A stretch of DNA of 64,000 nt from the NCBI RefSeq assembly GCF_016918855.1, contig NZ_JADKYB010000030.1, positions 37,128 to 101,127 on the forward strand, in the 5' to 3' direction. The stretch comes from Actinacidiphila acididurans (GTDB lineage: Bacteria > Actinomycetota > Actinomycetes > Streptomycetales > Streptomycetaceae). The position numbers and the translations under genes are program-made. Positions 40,873-49,155 of this stretch are shown piece after piece (position 1 is the first letter of the stretch; each line of letters begins with the position of its first letter). Under the pieces are notes generated by a model that did no database searches, was not told the origin of the DNA, and saw nothing but the letters and a program-made list of their open reading frames with translations.

Positions 40873-40970
40873 GCCACGCCAGGGCCAGTGCCATACGCCA
40901 CGCTAGCCACAGTGCTATACGAGCCACTAGCCACCCCACTAGGGGCCGTGACCTATAGCACGCTAGGTGC
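40873..40970. repeat. 24-bp iteron array with dense CTAG, candidate parS or origin
   Basis: 40873-40896 and 40897-40920 are tandem 24-bp repeats identical at 19 positions (both start GCCACG, end ATAC). CTAG, a very rare word in GC-rich actinobacterial DNA, occurs at 40903, 40927, 40939 and 40963, spaced 24-12-24, with CCAG at the next position, 40879. GTGCTATA (40912) and TATAGCAC (40954) are inverted. The regular spacing indicates phased protein binding. Just upstream of parA, it is the best centromere or iteron candidate here. Confidence 0.65.
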
Positions 40971-41133
40971 CGTGCACGCCGCCACCACCACCGACGACGG
41001 CCCCGGCACCGCGCTGGGCGGGTGAATCGACACCCCGTCAACCGGCCACCGGCAGGTCCCCGCCGCGCCGCGCCGGGCGCTGTGTAGCCTCGGTGCCCAG
41101 CACCAGCACCAGCCCGCACAGGGAGGCCCCCCG

Positions 41134-42117
41134 ATGCCCACACAGACCGTCCCGCTCGAACTCGTGGACCTGGCTGAGGTGAGACGCGCCGCCACCCGCC
41201 GCCGTGATGCGGTCGAGGGCGACGCCCTCGACCGCAAGGTCATCGTGATCGTCAACGGCAAGGGCGGCGTCGGCAAGAGCAGTCTGTCCGCAGCCATCGC
41301 CGTCGCCATCGCCAAGATCGGCAAGCGGGTGCTGCTGGTGGAGATGGATGAGCAGGGCAACAACGGCGAAGACCTGGGCTTCACCGGGAAACCGCTCGAC
41401 GACGGGGGACAGGCCCAGGCCGCCGCGGTCCTCGAAGGCAAGCCCCTGGCGCCCACCGGCCATGCCCGCCCCAACTTGTTCGTCGTCCCCGGCGGCGACC
41501 ACCTGGAGGACGTGGTGGAGGAGCTGTACGTCCAGCGCCGCCACGCCAAGGAAACCGGCGACACCACATGGATGAGCATGTACGCCGCCGCCCTCGACAC
41601 CGTCCGGGACGACTACGACCTGATCATCCTCGATGTCGCCCCCGGCTCCGAAGTCCTCCAACTCCAGGCGCTCGTGGCCGGCGACACCGTGCTCATCCCG
41701 AGCAAGTCCGACCCCTCCAGCCGCAAGGGCCTGCGCACCGTCGCCCGCCGCTTCGTCACGGCGTCCGACCACAACGAACTGCTGGAACTCCTCGGCGTGG
41801 TCCTCTTCGCCACCAACAGCAGCGCCACCAAGGTCCAGCGCAACATCAAGGACAGCCTGGAGGCCGACCTCAAGGGCGCCGCCCCCGTCTTCGAGCAGAC
41901 CATCCGGCACGTCGAGGCCGCCGCCGTCCACGCGCGCAAGGTCGGCAAGGTCCCCCAGGAACTCCGCTCCGACACCAGCCTGGACCCGGGCCTGCGCGAA
42001 TCGATGAAGAAGCTCGCCGGCGACTACCAGTCCATGACCATAGAGCTTCTGCAGGCCCTCACCGCCCTCAACGAGCCCGCGGACGACGAAGCAGAAGAGG
42101 AGGGTGAAGAGGCGTGA
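41134..42117 (+). CDS. parA: ParA-type partition ATPase
   Basis: 327 aa; ATG with CAGGGAGGCCCCCC upstream. VIVIVNGKGGVGKSSLSAAI is a deviant Walker A (residues 37-56), with RVLLVEMDEQGNNGEDLGF (A' motif) and DLIILDVAPGSEVLQLQ (Walker B). An N-terminal ~35-residue helical segment may contact its partner or the operator. ParA dimers on the nucleoid move partner-bound centromeres apart. Followed with a four-base overlap by an RHH gene. It carries out low-copy segregation, not chromosome partition, judging by the setting. Confidence 0.9.
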   Translation: MPTQTVPLELVDLAEVRRAATRRRDAVEGDALDRKVIVIVNGKGGVGKSSLSAAIAVAIAKIGKRVLLVEMDEQGNNGEDLGFTGKPLDDGGQAQAAAVLEGKPLAPTGHARPNLFVVPGGDHLEDVVEELYVQRRHAKETGDTTWMSMYAAALDTVRDDYDLIILDVAPGSEVLQLQALVAGDTVLIPSKSDPSSRKGLRTVARRFVTASDHNELLELLGVVLFATNSSATKVQRNIKDSLEADLKGAAPVFEQTIRHVEAAAVHARKVGKVPQELRSDTSLDPGLRESMKKLAGDYQSMTIELLQALTALNEPADDEAEEEGEEA

Positions 42118-42983
42118 GCGACACCGCGGAGACCACGTACACCGACGGCTTGCCCGACGACGACGCCCTGGTGGCGAACGCCTTCTCCCGCACCCAGCGC
42201 CGCGGCAGAGGACGGAAGGAGAAGCAGGAGCAGGCACCGGAGCCGCCGCCCGCGGCCGCGCCCGAGCCGGACGCCGGTGAAACGCCCGCACCCGAGGACG
42301 TTCGGGGCACCGCTGCTGAGCCCCTGGTTCAGGCGGCAGAACCCGACCAGGCCGGTCCGGAGGCCGAAGCGGCCGGGGTCGCCGTGCCTGAGCAGCGCGA
42401 GCAGGAGACCACCACGCCCGAGGCACCCAAGGCCGTACGGGCCGAGGTGGCCGTACGACCGGCCGCCCCACAGCCGGAGCCCACGTCGGCCCCGGGACTG
42501 GTCCACGCTGTGGCCCGGCCGCTCCCCGCGCCCCCTGCCGCCGCGGTGGGGGAAGGCCGGACCACCCAGGTCACCATCAACGTGTCCTCGTCCGTACGCG
42601 ACCGGTTCGCCGCCTACCAGCTCGCGCAGAAGATCGAACGCGGCGTCGAGCCCACCAACGCCGTCGTCGTCAAACGCGCCGTCCTCCACGCCCACCGCAA
42701 CGACCTGTGGGGGCAGATGAGGGAGCACGTCCGGCACCGGCAGGCCCCGGCGTTCGAGGAGGACGACGACCCCGACGGCCTGTTCGGGGACGTGCCGACG
42801 GCCGGGCAGGCCGTCCGGGGCCGGGCCCGGGACACGGTGCAGCAGTCGTTCCGGCCGTCCCTGGCCGAACTCGCGCGCTACGACCAGCTCGCGGCCGAGT
42901 ACGGCTTCGACAACCGCAGCGAGTTCCTGGATGTCGCCCTGGAGTTCTACCTGCCGCAGGCCGAGGCCAAGCGGCGCCGCTGA
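42114..42983 (+). CDS. ParB-like partner with ribbon-helix-helix domain
   Basis: 289 aa from GTG overlapping parA. Residues 1-145 are a disordered Pro/Ala/Glu-rich arm. Residues 148-195 are an RHH-type domain (TTQVTINVSSSVRDRFAAYQ, TNAVVVKRAVLHAHR). A second helical unit at the end, LAELARYDQLAAEYGFDNRS then FLDVALEFYLPQ, may be another RHH or dimer domain. It lacks ParB HTH and CTPase motifs. As in type Ib partition pairs, this small DNA-binding partner would bind the centromere and stimulate ParA. Confidence 0.7.
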   Translation: MSDTAETTYTDGLPDDDALVANAFSRTQRRGRGRKEKQEQAPEPPPAAAPEPDAGETPAPEDVRGTAAEPLVQAAEPDQAGPEAEAAGVAVPEQREQETTTPEAPKAVRAEVAVRPAAPQPEPTSAPGLVHAVARPLPAPPAAAVGEGRTTQVTINVSSSVRDRFAAYQLAQKIERGVEPTNAVVVKRAVLHAHRNDLWGQMREHVRHRQAPAFEEDDDPDGLFGDVPTAGQAVRGRARDTVQQSFRPSLAELARYDQLAAEYGFDNRSEFLDVALEFYLPQAEAKRRR

Positions 42984-42999
42984 TACGCCCGGTTGCCCG

Positions 43000-43032
43000 G
43001 TGCCCGCCCCTTCGGCCCTCGGGGGCGGGCAC
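43000..43032 (+). terminator. Terminator after the partition operon
   Basis: GTGCCCGCCCC and GGGGCGGGCAC make a perfect 11-bp stem around an 11-nt loop, 17 bp after the stop codon. Confidence 0.75.
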
Positions 43033-43065
43033 TGCTGTTACTGGTGGATACGCCAGATCACAGAG

Positions 43066-43081
43066 TTACTACATGATGTAA
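43066..43081. promoter_or_regulatory. Operator-like dyad TTAC-N2-CATG-N2-GTAA
   Basis: A 16-bp AT-rich dyad with two unpaired positions on each side, followed by the palindrome CCCGATCGGG (43092-43101). The surrounding 43033-43638 region holds no gene I can support; it has these sites, a GC hairpin near 43169-43186, and regulatory repeat type 2. Confidence 0.35.
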
Positions 43082-43308
43082 AACAAGGTCGCCCGATCGG
43101 GTGATGATGCGGAATCAGTCTTCCGTCTTGGCGTCAACGCGGGGCACCGTGGCCCCTGTTCCGGGATCGGGTCCCTTCGGGAACCCTCCGGGACCGCCGG
43201 GGCGCGGGGCCTGGCATGCGGGTCGCAGCCCCGCCTCTACCGGGCACCGCCGCCCTGCGCGCATCGAGGACTCGCCACCGCCCTGTCTGTCCGTTCTCTA
43301 CCTGGCCC

Positions 43309-43343
43309 GGGAGGTTGCGCGGTACGCTGACCGCGTCGTGCGG
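43309..43343 (+). repeat. Regulatory repeat type 2, copy 2
   Basis: Second copy of the element at 31557-31593: GGGAGGTTG, GGTACGCTG, CCGCGTCGT in the same order. It lies about 300 bp upstream of the next gene. Confidence 0.5.
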
Positions 43344-43638
43344 GCCGCGCGCCCACCCGAAGGCTCGCGCCACCGTGGAGCACGGCCGCCGCTCGGCGCC
43401 CCCGAGTCCCGGCCGGAGGATCACCCGCACGCTTGTGCGAGGCGGCGGATGATACCCCGCCCCACCCGCCGCAGATGGCCCAAACACCCCGCCAGGCATC
43501 GTCACGTTGACGCCAATTCTCATGTACGCACATGCCACCACCCGCGGGAAGGTGTCACAGTGGCCTGCACAGGGGTACGGGCCGCCCGGCACCCGCGCCC
43601 CGTGAAGGCCCTCCCCTTCCGAGCCGGGTGGAGACGCC

Positions 43639-43989
43639 ATGTCCGCTGCGGCAGGATCACCTCTCGCGCCCCCGGGGCGCCCCCATCTCCGGTCCGTCCC
43701 GGCCGGCGACCACCAACCCGACGACGAGGAGCGCGTGCCCATGGCCCAGCCCGGCGCCGCCCTCCCCGACCCGGCCCTGGTCACCCTCGCCCTGCGGATC
43801 CAGGGCATGTTCATCAACCGCGGCCTGTCTCTCGCCGACCCCGAGACCGCAGAGGCATACGTCACCTCCGTGGACGCGCTTCGCCTCATCCTCGACGGGG
43901 CCCGCGCCACCGGCCTACTCGGCGACGAGCAGCACGCAACGCTCACTGGCATGTTCGACGCGGCCGGGACCGTCCCCGGCGTTCTGTGA
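43639..43989 (+). CDS. Unknown helical protein
   Basis: 116 aa from ATG 43639 (GTGGAGACGCC upstream). An ATG at 43741 with GAGGAG nine bases upstream would give 82 aa and starts at the well-folded part: LPDPALVTLALRIQGMFINR, AEAYVTSVDALRLILDGARA. No family recognised. The gap to the next gene (43990-44280) shows only small inverted repeats. Confidence 0.55.
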   Translation: MSAAAGSPLAPPGRPHLRSVPAGDHQPDDEERVPMAQPGAALPDPALVTLALRIQGMFINRGLSLADPETAEAYVTSVDALRLILDGARATGLLGDEQHATLTGMFDAAGTVPGVL

Positions 43990-44280
43990 CGCACCGTCAC
44001 CCGTGGTGCTCGCCCGGGACCCAGCCCAGGCGACACCACCCCACCGGCCGCGCACCGCGCGCCCCACGACCACGCACAGGTCACCGCTTCCCCCTCGTCT
44101 GGTGACCGTACGAAATTCCCGTACCGGAACACGCCAGGACGTGTCTGATCCGGTCAACGCATGCCATCATGGGGCGTCCGGAGGAGACCCGGAGTGACCG
44201 TCTCCGGCCCGAGTGCGCCCGCGTGCCCCTGAGTTGGACCCTGCGCCCCCGCGGCTGGGGCATGGGGATGGGGGACCATC

Positions 44281-44832
44281 ATGGGGATCAGCGAGGACAC
44301 CATCGGCAGCACCGCTGCGTACGCCGCGCGGAACGTCGCCGACCTGGCAGCAGCCCAAGGGGCGCTGCGGGGGCGCCCGACGGACCCCTCCGGCCGGACC
44401 CGTCCCACGGCCGGCGCCCCGATCGACCTCGGCATCCTCGACCACATGATTGCCGCCCGCGACGAACTCGTCGAGCACACCCGGGCCCACACCGACGTGA
44501 CGGCACCGGTCCCGCGCGAGCACGCCGCCGTGTACGCCTGGTACGAGCAGCACACCCCGCACCTCGATGACGCGGCCCGCCGCGCGGGCGAGGCCATCGT
44601 CTACCGGCAAGCACTGGAAGCCGCCGTTCTCGCCCGCAACGCCGGGGCGCTGAGCCCCGAGCGCTGCCCCTCCTGCCGCTGCTTCTCTCTGCAATGGGTG
44701 CCCGACCTGAATGCGGCGGTGTGCAGGAACACCGTGTACGACAGCGACAAGCGCGGCCGGCCGCGCCGGTGGACCCTCGCGCAGATCGCCGAGAACGCGG
44801 TGCAGAATCGTACGGTTCGGGCTGCAACCTGA
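44281..44832 (+). CDS. Unknown protein with zinc-ribbon-like end
   Basis: 183 aa; ATG with GGGATGGGGGACC upstream. GISEDTIGSTAAYAARNVAD, EHAAVYAWYEQHTPHLDDAA and VYRQALEAAVLARNAGAL are helical. The end SPERCPSCRCFSLQWVPDLN, AAVCRNTVY then RRWTLAQIAE reads like a Cys ribbon followed by a Trp/Leu/Ile helix. Similar proteins are common in Streptomyces; function unknown. Confidence 0.7.
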   Translation: MGISEDTIGSTAAYAARNVADLAAAQGALRGRPTDPSGRTRPTAGAPIDLGILDHMIAARDELVEHTRAHTDVTAPVPREHAAVYAWYEQHTPHLDDAARRAGEAIVYRQALEAAVLARNAGALSPERCPSCRCFSLQWVPDLNAAVCRNTVYDSDKRGRPRRWTLAQIAENAVQNRTVRAAT

Positions 44833-44849
44833 CGCCCTGTCCGTGAGTC

Positions 44850-44880
44850 TAGGATTCGAGACGCAATAGCTTCACGTCTC
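44850..44880 (+). promoter_or_regulatory. TAGGAT promoter and leader hairpin
   Basis: TAGGAT (44850-44855) matches the Streptomyces -10 consensus; the -35 is weak. GAGACG (44858) and CGTCTC (44875) can pair in the leader of the 71-aa HTH gene. The 44833-44966 region is unusually AT-rich. Confidence 0.45.
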
Positions 44881-44966
44881 GTTCACGAAACGATCACAAC
44901 TGAACAGCCTTACTTCCACGGCCTGGTGAAGCTGCGACGCCTAGGCCAGCCGATGGGAGACCCTCA

Positions 44967-45182
44967 GTGGCCGCTCTTCACTTCAATCCTCCGGTCAGCG
45001 ATTTGATCTCCCTCAAGGAGGGTGTCGCCCTCCTGGCGGACACCGGACACCCGGTGACGTACAAGCAGCTCGCGCACCAGCTCAGGGGTGTGCAGCGTGA
45101 ACGGCGCGGTCTGACCGACTACTACCGCGCCTCCGACGTCTTCGTCGCCCACCGCGACCTCGTCGATCGGACGCTCAACTAG
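44967..45182 (+). CDS. Small MerR/Xis-type HTH protein
   Basis: 71 aa from GTG, GGGAGACCCTCA upstream. LISLKEGVALLADTGHPVTY then KQLAHQLRGVQRERRGLTDY and YRASDVFVAHRDLVDR forms a small winged helix. A stand-alone early regulator or excision factor is plausible. It has its own promoter and terminator, so it is a single-gene unit. Confidence 0.65.
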   Translation: MAALHFNPPVSDLISLKEGVALLADTGHPVTYKQLAHQLRGVQRERRGLTDYYRASDVFVAHRDLVDRTLN

Positions 45183-45200
45183 CCGGCCGCCCGGCCGCCC

Positions 45201-45238
45201 AGCCCCGACCCGGTTCCCCCCACCCGGGCGGGGCTTTC
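45201..45238 (+). terminator. Terminator of the small HTH gene
   Basis: AGCCCCGACCCGG pairs with CCGGGCGGGGCT (one bulge), followed by TTTCTG. Confidence 0.7.
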
Positions 45239-45258
45239 TGCTGTCCAAGACAGCCGAA

Positions 45259-45296
45259 CTAAATGCTTGTGCGTGTATTCATTTACGGGGTAGTCT
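45259..45296 (+). promoter_or_regulatory. Shared operon promoter/operator, copy 2
   Basis: -35 TTGTGC (45267-45272), spacer GTGTATTCATTTACGGGG (18 bp), -10 TAGTCT (45291-45296). The left arm is CTAAATG and the right CATTTAC. It differs from copy 1 at only a few positions over 33 bp. The downstream operon begins at 45357. Confidence 0.75.
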
Positions 45297-45356
45297 CGTA
45301 GAGCACACCCCGACCGCACCCACATCCGCGGCGGTTGAGCATCCCCGGAGGCACCC

Positions 45357-45773
45357 ATGGCCGTACTCACGCACGCCTACGCGCCCACCACCGACACCGT
45401 CCCGACCGCCCTGGCCACCACGGCGGCCCCCACCGCGCGGACCGTACGGGCCGACGCCATCGACCCCGCCGACCTGGGCCCGGAACAGGCCGCCCTGGCC
45501 AGCGACGCGCTGTGGGAGCTCGGAATCGAGGACGGCCTGGTCGTCAACGGTGGCGGCAACCCGTACGTCGACCTGCGCCGCGCCCGCTCCGCCGCCGCGG
45601 CCGCCGTGATCGGCCTCCACCTCGGCCCGGCAGACGAACTCGCCCAGTGCGGCCCCTGCCGCCGCATCACCGCCGACCGCAACGTCCACGAGGCCGACGA
45701 CGGCGTCCTGCGCTGCACCCTCCCCGACCCGGACGGCGCCACCTGCCACGACAAGTGGCTCGACAGTCTCTGA
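45357..45773 (+). CDS. Unknown protein, first gene after shared promoter copy 2
   Basis: 138 aa, ATG with CCGGAGGCACCC upstream. AIDPADLGPEQAALASDALW, ELGIEDGLVVNGGGNPYVDL, then LAQCGPCRRITADRNVHEAD and RCTLPDPDGATCHDKWLDSL: a helical domain plus a four-Cys C-terminus. No family recognised. Confidence 0.65.
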   Translation: MAVLTHAYAPTTDTVPTALATTAAPTARTVRADAIDPADLGPEQAALASDALWELGIEDGLVVNGGGNPYVDLRRARSAAAAAVIGLHLGPADELAQCGPCRRITADRNVHEADDGVLRCTLPDPDGATCHDKWLDSL

Positions 45774-45875
45774 CCCACCCCGCCAGCGCCGCCCGGCCAC
45801 CGGTCGACCCCCGAGGTCCCGGGGCCGGGCGGGCACCCCACCCGACCACGCGCCACCACCCGCAGGGGCCGCCCG

Positions 45876-46286
45876 ATGCGCACCACCGAAGACATCCTCA
45901 CCACCACCGCCGACACCCTCGCCTACACCGGCCTGTGGACCGGCGACCACTTCGCCCACGGCACCGCCCTCACCGTCACCGCCGCCATCTACCACGCCGC
46001 CACCGGCCACGTCCCCGACGCGCTGCACGCCGACGACGACGCCGCCCTCGCCCTCATCACCGCCAACCCCCAGACCATGTACGCCATTCAGGCCCTGTCC
46101 GACTGCCTCGACACCGAGCCGCCCACCGACGGCGACACCGGCCGGCCCGACCACATCGAGCACATCGAGCGGTACGCCGCCGAACCTGCCCTCGGCGCCG
46201 ACGCCCCGCCCACCACCAGCGAGGTCATCGGCCGCATCCTCCGCGCCGCCCACACCCACGACCACCCGAAGGGACAGGCCGCATGA
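45876..46286 (+). CDS. Unknown protein (DUF6197-like pattern)
   Basis: 136 aa. TEDILTTTADTLAYTGLWTG, DHFAHGTALTVTAAIYHAAT and TSEVIGRILRAAHTHDHPKG. The pattern, helices with a conserved W and late VxxxLRxAA, reminds me of the short DUF6197 family of Streptomyces, from memory only. The stop overlaps the next ATG. Confidence 0.6.
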   Translation: MRTTEDILTTTADTLAYTGLWTGDHFAHGTALTVTAAIYHAATGHVPDALHADDDAALALITANPQTMYAIQALSDCLDTEPPTDGDTGRPDHIEHIERYAAEPALGADAPPTTSEVIGRILRAAHTHDHPKGQAA

Positions 46287-46792
46287 GCACCAAGTCCGCA
46301 CGCAGACGCCGGAACGCTGCCGCCCGCGCCGCAGGAGGCCGCACGCAGAAGACCGCCCGGCCCCGCCTCGGTCTCGTCAAGCTGACCAAGCCCCTGCCCG
46401 TGCGCACCCGGACCGTGTGCGAGGACGCCGACCGGCGCATCGCCCACGCCGCCATCGCGGCCACCGAACGCGGCATCCCCGCGTCGGTCGCCGGCTGGCA
46501 CACCGAGGGTGCCGGCGAGGTCGTCCAGCGCACCGACTACGCCACCGTCCTGCGCCACAGCGGCACCGTCGGTGACCCGTTCACCGCGCTGATCCTCTGC
46601 GCCCAGGGCGCCGAGCACGCCTTCCTCATCCGCGGCGCCAGCGACCTGGACGGCGCCCGCCGCTCCACCGCCACCTGCACCACAGCGCACGCCGACCTCC
46701 ACGGACTCGACCAGCCCATCCCGTCAACCGCGATGGCGTTCTACGGCCGCTGGATCCGCGTCCACACCCTGCAGCAGGCGAAGGGAGCCTGA
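46283..46792 (+). CDS. Unknown protein with basic N-terminus
   Basis: 169 aa, ATG in an ATGA overlap. The first 30 residues are very basic (KSARRRRNAAARAAGGRTQK) and could bind nucleic acid. The rest (ADRRIAHAAIAATERGIPAS, DYATVLRHSGTVGDPFTALI, AFYGRWIRVHTLQQAKG) is an alpha/beta domain without a recognised family. Confidence 0.6.
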   Translation: MSTKSARRRRNAAARAAGGRTQKTARPRLGLVKLTKPLPVRTRTVCEDADRRIAHAAIAATERGIPASVAGWHTEGAGEVVQRTDYATVLRHSGTVGDPFTALILCAQGAEHAFLIRGASDLDGARRSTATCTTAHADLHGLDQPIPSTAMAFYGRWIRVHTLQQAKGA

Positions 46793-46797
46793 CCGGC

Positions 46798-47868
46798 ATG
46801 ACCACCACGTCCACCACCATCGAGTGGACCCGCAACGACGACGGCACCCCCGGCCGCACCTGGAATCCTGTCTCCGGCTGCACGAAGATCTCCGACGGGT
46901 GCACAAACTGCTACGCCGAGACGATCGCCGAACGATTCCGCGGCAGCGCCGCCTTCCCCCACGGCTTCGACATCCGCGTCATGCCAGACCGGATGAACGA
47001 CCCGCTGAAGTGGCGCAAGGCCACCCGCGTCTTCGTCAACTCCATGTCCGACCTGTTCCACTCCGAGGTCGACCAGGCGTGGATCGCCGAGATCTTCGGT
47101 GTGATGGCCGCCGCCCGCCGCCACACTTTCCAGCTCCTGACCAAGCGGCACGCCCGCATGCGCATCCTGCTCACCGACAAGGAGTTCATCGCGCAGGTCC
47201 GCTCCCGCGCCCTCGGCAAGGGACTCCCCGAGGGCGACTGGGCGTGGCCGCTGCCGAACTTGTGGCTGGGCGTCAGCGTGGAGAACCAGCAGTGGGCCGA
47301 CATCCGCATCCCCGAATTGCTTCGCACTCCGGCCGCGGTGAAGTTCCTGTCGTGCGAGCCGCTGCTCGGCCCGGTCGACCTGACCCGCATTCCGTTCCGT
47401 GGGGACGTCCAGTACGTCGTGGACGCGCTCCGCGGCCGGTACGGGCTGCGGGAGCCGAAGGAGCTGTTCTGCTTCGGCATGGCTAGCCTCACCCCGATCT
47501 CTTGGGTGATTTGCGGCGGCGAGTCCGGCCGCAAGGCCCGCCCCATGCACCCCGACTGGGCCCGCTCGCTGCGCGACCAGTGCGCGAAGGCCCGCGTCCC
47601 CTACTTTTTCAAACAGCATGGGGAGTGGGAGCCCCTCGGCCCGCTGTACGGCGAGCTGGAGGAGACCGACGACGGCCATCTGGAAGCCATCGGGCTGGAG
47701 GTGGTCGAAGGCAAGCGGGTGATCCAGCTCGAATCGGATGGCTACATCGCCGAGGGACACCAGCCCGCCGACCCGCGGACCTGGTTGATGGCCCGCGTCG
47801 GCAAGGGCCGCGCCGGTCGCCTCCTGGACGGCACCGAGCACAGCGCCTTCCCGGCGGTGACCCGATGA
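46798..47868 (+). CDS. Gp37/Gp68 family (DUF5131) protein
   Basis: 356 aa. IEWTRNDDGTPGRTWNPVSG, CTKISDGCTNCYAETIA gives the DUF5131 signature with Cys28, Cys35 and Cys38, thought to hold an Fe-S cluster as in radical-SAM-like enzymes. FVNSMSDLFHSEVDQAWIAE, TFQLLTKRHARM, NLWLGVSVENQQWADIRI, ICGGESGRKARPMHPDW and a final GRLLDGTEHSAFP are all conserved in the family. Widespread in actinophages; the reaction is not known. Confidence 0.85.
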   Translation: MTTTSTTIEWTRNDDGTPGRTWNPVSGCTKISDGCTNCYAETIAERFRGSAAFPHGFDIRVMPDRMNDPLKWRKATRVFVNSMSDLFHSEVDQAWIAEIFGVMAAARRHTFQLLTKRHARMRILLTDKEFIAQVRSRALGKGLPEGDWAWPLPNLWLGVSVENQQWADIRIPELLRTPAAVKFLSCEPLLGPVDLTRIPFRGDVQYVVDALRGRYGLREPKELFCFGMASLTPISWVICGGESGRKARPMHPDWARSLRDQCAKARVPYFFKQHGEWEPLGPLYGELEETDDGHLEAIGLEVVEGKRVIQLESDGYIAEGHQPADPRTWLMARVGKGRAGRLLDGTEHSAFPAVTR

Positions 47869-48104
47869 GCGGGCGCCGCGGCCACAGCGACAAGACGAAG
47901 AACATCAAGGAGTTCCGCCTGGTCATCACCTGGCCCGGACGGAAGCCGCAGGTCTTCACCACCCGGGACCGCAAGAGGCTCCGCTCGGTGCTGACCCAGA
48001 ACCTCGACCAGGGCGCCCGCATCGAGATGCAGGAGCACGCCGGCTTCGGCGTGTTCACCACGACCAAGCGGTACGAGCCGCAGCGCGGGAGGGCGAAGGC
48101 ATGA
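47865..48104 (+). CDS. Small basic unknown protein
   Basis: 79 aa, ATG overlapping the previous stop. NIKEFRLVITWPGRKPQVFT then RDRKRLRSVLTQNLDQGARI: a short beta-beta-alpha body, strongly basic. Overlaps the RuvC-like gene by four bases; a small DNA-binding helper is possible. Confidence 0.6.
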   Translation: MSGRRGHSDKTKNIKEFRLVITWPGRKPQVFTTRDRKRLRSVLTQNLDQGARIEMQEHAGFGVFTTTKRYEPQRGRAKA

Positions 48105-48700
48105 CGCTGAAGCTCAAGACGGTGGTCGGGCTCGACCCGTCGCTGACCGGTACGGGTATCGCGTCGTCGCTGGGCTGGTGCGAGGTGATCGGGTACACGC
48201 CGCGCCCCAACCCGCTGACCGGGAAGCGGGAGGACCACATCACCAAGCTGCCGCACCGAGAGCGCATGGCCGCGATGCGGGACGTCCGCAACCGGGTCGT
48301 GACGACGATCGGCTGCCCGGACCTGGTGGTGATGGAACTCCCCGCCCCGTCCCGCTCCGGCGGCGGCGCCCACGAGCGGGCGTGGCTGTGGTGGGAGCTG
48401 TACTACACCCTCACCGGCGGGTACGTCCCGGTCGCGCTGATGCCCAACAACGGGCGCGCCCTGTACGCCACCGGCAAGGGCAACGCGTCGAAGACCGCCG
48501 TCGTGGACGCCGTCGCCCGCCGGTGGCCGCAGTGGACGACCGAGGGCAACGACAACGCCGCCGACGCCGTCGTGTTGATGGCCGCCGGGAAGGACTGGCT
48601 GAAGCAGTCCGTCGGCTCCGTCCCGCAGACCCACCGCAAGGCGCTGGAGAAGACGATCTGGCCCGAGTTCCTGGACGCCGAGGAGGGAGAGGCGGCGTGA
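48101..48700 (+). CDS. RuvC-like Holliday junction resolvase
   Basis: 199 aa. RNase-H-like fold with the four acidic residues of RuvC: Asp12 (VVGLDPSLTGTGIA), Glu79 (LVVMELPAPSRSGGGA), Asp151 and Asp155 (EGNDNAADAVVLMAAG). NGRALYATGKGNASKTAVVD is the lysine-rich loop typical of the family. It would cut four-way junctions or branched DNA before packaging. Overlaps both neighbours. Confidence 0.8.
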   Translation: MTLKLKTVVGLDPSLTGTGIASSLGWCEVIGYTPRPNPLTGKREDHITKLPHRERMAAMRDVRNRVVTTIGCPDLVVMELPAPSRSGGGAHERAWLWWELYYTLTGGYVPVALMPNNGRALYATGKGNASKTAVVDAVARRWPQWTTEGNDNAADAVVLMAAGKDWLKQSVGSVPQTHRKALEKTIWPEFLDAEEGEAA

Positions 48701-49155
48701 CCCTCATCGAGCTGTTGCCCGTGCAGGGCTGGGAGAAGCACGCATCGTGCCGCCGCGTTGATCCGGAGCTGTTCTTCTCGACCAAGTTGGCCGATCAGGA
48801 ACTGGCGAAGATGGTCTGCCGGGGCTGCCCGGTACAGCCGGACTGCCTGGAGTGGGCGCTGGAGACCGGCCAGGACCACGGGATCCTCGGCGGCCTGGAC
48901 GAGAGCGAGCGGCGAGCGCGGCACGGCCGGTGGAAGCGGCCGCCCGAGGGCGCCAAGCACACCACCCGTGCGCAGCAGATCGCAGCCGACCCCGACCGGC
49001 TCCTCGCTTTCCTCGCCCAGGGCCTGACGCCGGCCCAGATCGCCCGCGAGTACAACACCAATGCCGGCTCGATCAACGAGGCCACGGCCATCGTGAAGCG
49101 CCAGGCCCCCGCCGTGTACGCCGCGGCCACCACCGGATCGGAGACCACGTCGTGA
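48697..49155 (+). CDS. WhiB-family Fe-S transcription regulator with HTH tail
   Basis: 152 aa, GTG in GTGA overlap. Cys18 (WEKHASCRRVDPELFF), Cys41, Cys44 and Cys50 (MVCRGCPVQPDCLEWALETG) are the four cluster ligands, followed by GILGGLDESERR, the WhiB turn that touches sigma factor. The basic tail RRARHGRWKRPP is standard. An extra C-terminal HTH-like stretch (GLTPAQIAREYNTNAGSI) is less usual. Phage WhiB proteins can interfere with host WhiB2 or superinfection. Confidence 0.88.
   Translation: MTLIELLPVQGWEKHASCRRVDPELFFSTKLADQELAKMVCRGCPVQPDCLEWALETGQDHGILGGLDESERRARHGRWKRPPEGAKHTTRAQQIAADPDRLLAFLAQGLTPAQIAREYNTNAGSINEATAIVKRQAPAVYAAATTGSETTS

Noticed and set aside
43134..44132. Long minus-strand frame in the 43-44 kb gap
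   Set aside because: Ser/Arg/Pro-rich shadow without coding bias or start signals.
45335..46282. Long plus-strand frame upstream of the 169-aa gene
   Set aside because: His/Arg-rich out-of-frame reading of the two supported genes at 45357 and 45876; the real start is the ATG at 46283.
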